From Candidatus Cloacimonadota bacterium (GTDB lineage: Bacteria; Cloacimonadota; Cloacimonadia; JGIOTU-2): a stretch of 9,290 nucleotides of DNA. The stretch covers positions 1-9,290 of the forward strand of contig JACNJG010000161.1 in assembly GCA_014382685.1 (NCBI GenBank), given 5' to 3'. The position numbers were made by a program, and so were the translations under genes. A model generated the notes under the pieces. It made no database searches. It was given only the letters and a program-made list of their open reading frames with translations, and had not been told where the DNA came from. Positions 6,946 through 9,290 of this stretch are shown piece after piece (position 1 is the stretch's first letter; each line of letters starts with the position of its first letter).

Positions 6946-7521
6946 TCATTTTTTATCACTTGAACCCGGCTTAGTAATGGGAATATTTACTTTGCACAAA
7001 GGGCACTCATCGGGTTCATATGCCTCGATCTTTAATGTCAATAACGGGAATACCGGCACTCTGAAATCAATGGCGCCACCGCTTCTATCCACGACAAGTC
7101 CGACTCCTACAATATCAGCTTCCCGTTCTTTTACACAATCGATAACCTCAAAGACACTTCCACCTGTTGTTGTAACATCTTCGATTATAAGCACTTTCTC
7201 GTAAGGTTGCAGATCAAACCCGCTTCGGATTGACATCTTATTTTCTATTCTTTGAGTGAACACAAATCTCTTACCCATCTGTTTGGCGACCTCATACCCT
7301 AGTACGATCGCTCCGAGTGCCGGACTTACAACGACATCAAAATCAAGATGGTTACATTTCCTTGCGAAAGCTCTCCCGATCTTTACGACATCTTCAGGTC
7401 GCTGGATGAGTTTTATCTTTTCGATATAATACTTACTATGCTTGCCGGATGTCAGCTTGAAATGTCCTTCAAGGAAAGCACCTGAATCAACTAATATTTT
7501 CTCAATTTCTTTGCTGCTCAT
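6946..7521 (-). CDS. pyrE: Orotate phosphoribosyltransferase
   Basis: A 191-residue type I phosphoribosyltransferase that converts orotate and PRPP to orotidine 5'-monophosphate in UMP synthesis. The PRPP-binding motif is VLIIEDVTTTGGS at residues 110-122. FKLTSGKHSKYYI (21-33) is the orotate-side N-terminal motif, and RIENKMSIRSGF (91-102) is the mobile catalytic loop. The C-terminus ends with ECPLCK (172-177, a CxxC pair) and PITKPGSS, a tail I know from the shorter bacterial OPRT subgroup rather than the E. coli type. The ATG at 7521 matches the usual family start; only a weak GAGAG-like site lies upstream. It is divergent from the tRNA-Leu gene, 92 bases apart. No other pyr genes are in the window. 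Confidence 0.94.
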   Translation of the reverse strand: MSSKEIEKILVDSGAFLEGHFKLTSGKHSKYYIEKIKLIQRPEDVVKIGRAFARKCNHLDFDVVVSPALGAIVLGYEVAKQMGKRFVFTQRIENKMSIRSGFDLQPYEKVLIIEDVTTTGGSVFEVIDCVKEREADIVGVGLVVDRSGGAIDFRVPVFPLLTLKIEAYEPDECPLCKVNIPITKPGSSDKK

Positions 7522-7574
7522 GCGTAATCTCTCTTCATCGATCTTTTCTTCATTATTTTCGTAACGTGATTTTC

Positions 7575-7609
7575 TTGACGCTCAAACGTGAGAGTCTGAT
7601 TTTTCTCAC
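7575..7609 (+). promoter_or_regulatory. Possible promoter of tRNA-Leu and tyrS
   Basis: TTGACG at 7575-7580 resembles a -35 box, 39 bases before the tRNA. The -10 region is unclear (TCTGAT at 7595 or TGATTT at 7597). GTGAGA (7588-7593) and TCTCAC (7604-7609) form a 6-base inverted repeat across that region, which could be an operator or chance. Confidence 0.35.
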
Positions 7610-7613
7610 TCGT

Positions 7614-7701
7614 GCTGAAGTGGCGGAAGTGGTAGACGCGCTAGGTTCAGGACCTAGTGTCCATTATGGATGTAGGGGTTCGAGTCCCCTCTTCAGCACC
7701 A
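7614..7701 (+). tRNA. tRNA-Leu (anticodon CAG), CCA encoded
   Basis: A complete class II tRNA. The acceptor stem GCTGAAG (7614-7620) pairs with CTTCAGC (7691-7697), followed by discriminator A and an encoded CCA. The anticodon stem CTAGG/CCTAG encloses loop TTCAGGA, giving anticodon CAG at 7648-7650, which reads CUG. The long variable arm (TCCA/TGGA at 7660-7663 and 7667-7670) is typical of leucine tRNA. The T arm AGGGG-TTCGAGT-CCCCT is perfect. No terminator separates it from tyrS, so cotranscription is likely. Confidence 0.97.
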
Positions 7702-7785
7702 ATAATTTATGTTTCAGCTCTTAAAGCGAGTGTATCTGTTGTCAAGAATAAACCTTATGAAACCATATCATTAAACGGAGATATT

Positions 7786-8985
7786 TTGGATATACAAAAG
7801 CAAATGGAAATCATTAAGCAGGGAGTGGAAGAGATCATTCCTGAAGAACAACTCGTTGAAAAATTAAAGAAATCACAGGAAACAAATATTCCCCTTAGAA
7901 TAAAATACGGCATCGACCCGACTGCTGCTGACGTACATATCGGGCATATGGTTCCCGTCAAAACCATGCGAAGATTTCAGGATCTTGGACACATTGGAGT
8001 AATCGTGATCGGTGACTATACAGCCCGGATCGGTGATCCCACCGGCAAAAACGAGTCTAGACCCCATCTTTCTGCTGAAGACGTGAAACGCAATGCAGAA
8101 AAGTATATGGAGCAGCTTTACCATGTGCTTGATAAAGATAAAACCGAAGTCCGCTTTCAAAGTGAGTGGTTTGGACCGATGCAACTCTCTGAATTCATAT
8201 CAATACTTGGAAAATTCACAATGGCACAGATAATGGCTCACGACACTTTCCGCAGGCGTTATGAAGAGGCACTTCCTTTTGGTTTGCATGAGCTTATGTA
8301 TCCGATCTTGCAAGCGTATGATTCTGTAGCAATAAAAGCTGATGTAGAGCTCGGCGCAACTGAGCAGAAATTCAACATTCTCGCAGGAAGAGATATGCAG
8401 CGTTACTTCAATATCCCCGAACAAGTTGCAGTGCTTATGCCCATTCTTATCGGCACAGACGGTGTCGAGAAAATGAGTAAAAGTCTGGGCAATTATATCG
8501 CAATTTTTGACTCACCCGAAGATAAATACGGCAAGATCATGTCCATCCCCGATAAGCTGATCGAGAATTATTTCCTTTATGCTGCTTTTGCAACGCCTGA
8601 AGAGATCAATAATATCAAAGGTGAATTAGAAAAAGGAATCAATCCTAAGCTTATCAAGCAAAAACTGGCGCGCCGGGTCGTCGAGCTTTATCATGACAAA
8701 GAAGCTGCGCAGAAAGCAGAGAATCATTTCAATACTGTATTTGCTCATAAAGAAATACCCGACGAAATTCCTGAATATAAGGTAAAACCTGAAATGATAT
8801 GGCTCGTTCAACTTCTCAATGAAGCAGGGCTTGTACAATCCAATGGCGAAGGCAGAAGAATGATCAAGCAGGGCGCTGTTTCTATTAATGGAAAAAGAAT
8901 TTTGGACATAAATTATGAATTGGTGCCGGGAAATGGTATGGTTATAAAAGTTGGTAAACGTAGGTTCTGCAAACTGATTTGTTAA
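7786..8985 (+). CDS. tyrS: Tyrosyl-tRNA synthetase
   Basis: A class I aminoacyl-tRNA synthetase that charges tRNA-Tyr with tyrosine. The HIGH motif is a canonical HIGH at residues 51-54 within DPTAADVHIGHM, the KMSKS motif is at 229-233, and a C-terminal S4 RNA-binding domain spans about 336-396 (EGRRMIKQGAVSINGK). The length of 399 residues fits the shorter TyrRS group (often named TyrZ or TyrS2). The start is a judgement: TTG at 7786 has GGAG (7777-7780) five bases upstream and yields MDIQKQMEIIKQGVEEII, which fits my memory of family N-termini. The internal ATG at 7804 has no ribosome binding site and would give 393 residues. The open frame extends back into the tRNA, which is not translated. 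The gene lies 84 bases after the tRNA-Leu. Confidence 0.95.
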   Translation: MDIQKQMEIIKQGVEEIIPEEQLVEKLKKSQETNIPLRIKYGIDPTAADVHIGHMVPVKTMRRFQDLGHIGVIVIGDYTARIGDPTGKNESRPHLSAEDVKRNAEKYMEQLYHVLDKDKTEVRFQSEWFGPMQLSEFISILGKFTMAQIMAHDTFRRRYEEALPFGLHELMYPILQAYDSVAIKADVELGATEQKFNILAGRDMQRYFNIPEQVAVLMPILIGTDGVEKMSKSLGNYIAIFDSPEDKYGKIMSIPDKLIENYFLYAAFATPEEINNIKGELEKGINPKLIKQKLARRVVELYHDKEAAQKAENHFNTVFAHKEIPDEIPEYKVKPEMIWLVQLLNEAGLVQSNGEGRRMIKQGAVSINGKRILDINYELVPGNGMVIKVGKRRFCKLIC

Positions 8986-9002
8986 TAGAAACACTATATT
9001 TC

Positions 9003-9050
9003 TTGACAATATACACATAAATAAAAAGTTCAAATTAAAATTTGTGGAGG
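9003..9050 (+). promoter_or_regulatory. Possible promoter and palindrome ahead of the last gene
   Basis: TTGACA (9003-9008) lies in the AT-rich 70-base gap after tyrS, about 50 bases before the next start. AAGTTC at 9026 is a poor -10. CAAATT (9031-9036) and AATTTG (9039-9044) form a 14-base palindrome just before the ribosome binding site GGAGG (9046-9050); it could be an operator or simply AT-rich sequence. No clear tyrS terminator is visible. Confidence 0.35.
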
Positions 9051-9055
9051 TACAC

Positions 9056-9290
9056 ATGAAAAAGATAGTATCAATTTTTCTTTTATTCTTGTTCTGTTCA
9101 ATTTCTCTAATCCATGGAGATATTATTGACGATCTAAAACAATTTGGAACCGAGAATGGTGAAAAGTATATGCAGCCGTTTGTCACTGCTTTTGGAAGCG
9201 ACTTGAATTCCGGTTGGTTCAGTACTGCAAAAACGAGTCCAATGAGTTTTGGCTTGACTTTTAATGCTATGCTCGCAGTTGTTCCTGATG
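9056..9290 (+). CDS. Secreted DUF6588-like protein, 5' end only
   Basis: Only the first 78 codons are in the window; the gene runs off the right edge. The ATG follows TGGAGG at a 5-base distance. Residues 1-21 are a signal peptide (MKKIVSIFLLFLFC, then ISLIHG), with cleavage probably after Gly21; the Cys14 does not sit in a good lipobox. Mature residues include EKYMQPFVTAFGSDLNSGWF followed by STAK (36-59) and FGLTFNAMLAVVPD. The pattern PxxxAFGxxLNSGWxxTAK then VPD is what I recall from the N-terminus of the DUF6588 family, outer-membrane-associated proteins of unknown function in Bacteroidota and relatives. It may be a beta-barrel protein. The family call is from memory and the truncated length limits it. 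Confidence 0.65.
   Translation, partial: MKKIVSIFLLFLFCSISLIHGDIIDDLKQFGTENGEKYMQPFVTAFGSDLNSGWFSTAKTSPMSFGLTFNAMLAVVPD

Noticed and set aside
7657..7785. In-frame N-terminal extension of tyrS starting within the tRNA-Leu gene
   Set aside because: The frame from 7657 to 7701 lies inside a perfectly folded tRNA, and the extension has no resemblance to TyrRS N-termini. It is an open frame by chance.
8626..9186. 186-codon minus-strand open frame across the end of tyrS and the next gene
   Set aside because: It is antisense to the tyrS S4 domain and to a signal-peptide gene with a good ribosome binding site. Its translation shows no domain.
1..9290. CRISPR array, insertion sequence, prophage or defence island
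   Set aside because: No regularly spaced direct repeats, transposase, integrase, nuclease-helicase or toxin-antitoxin genes are present. The single nuclease is the housekeeping endonuclease IV.

Overview
This is a bacterial chromosomal window of mostly housekeeping and catabolic genes. I see no phage, transposon, CRISPR or defence genes. The source is probably an uncultivated or anaerobic member of the FCB superphylum or a similar candidate phylum; Cloacimonadota is my best guess, at low confidence. That guess rests on a K+-dependent, probably Na+-pumping, membrane pyrophosphatase, a bacterial formimidoyltransferase-cyclodeaminase fusion, the start of a DUF6588-like envelope protein, and intergenic repeat types I associate with such genomes. 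No rRNA or other decisive marker is present.

Layout: positions 1-291 are non-coding and hold two related hairpins flanking two short tandem repeats, followed by a promoter-like site. A plus-strand membrane pyrophosphatase gene (hppA, 292-2496) ends at a probable terminator. A 286-base intergenic stretch with two simple intergenic repeats then separates it from a minus-strand block. Read in its own direction that block is pyrE (orotate phosphoribosyltransferase), a 181-base gap, the formimidoyltransferase-cyclodeaminase gene, a 60-base gap with a hairpin, nfo (endonuclease IV), a saccharopine/lysine dehydrogenase-family gene, and a 72-residue two-helix membrane protein. The last three are separated by only 13 and 9 bases and look like an operon. 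Divergent from pyrE are a tRNA-Leu(CAG) gene and tyrS, both on the plus strand. The 5' end of a secreted DUF6588-like protein runs off the right edge.

The genes do not form one pathway. They cover ion-motive energy conservation from pyrophosphate (hppA), pyrimidine synthesis (pyrE), one-carbon recovery from formimidoglutamate, base-excision repair (nfo), an amino-acid dehydrogenase of unknown substrate, and translation (tRNA-Leu, tyrS). I found no clear undescribed system. The observations most worth following are the paired hairpin element upstream of hppA with two compensatory base-pair changes, the small membrane protein coupled to the dehydrogenase, the SD-less nfo start just after a hairpin, a possible leader ORF overlapping pyrE, and a likely TTG start for tyrS.
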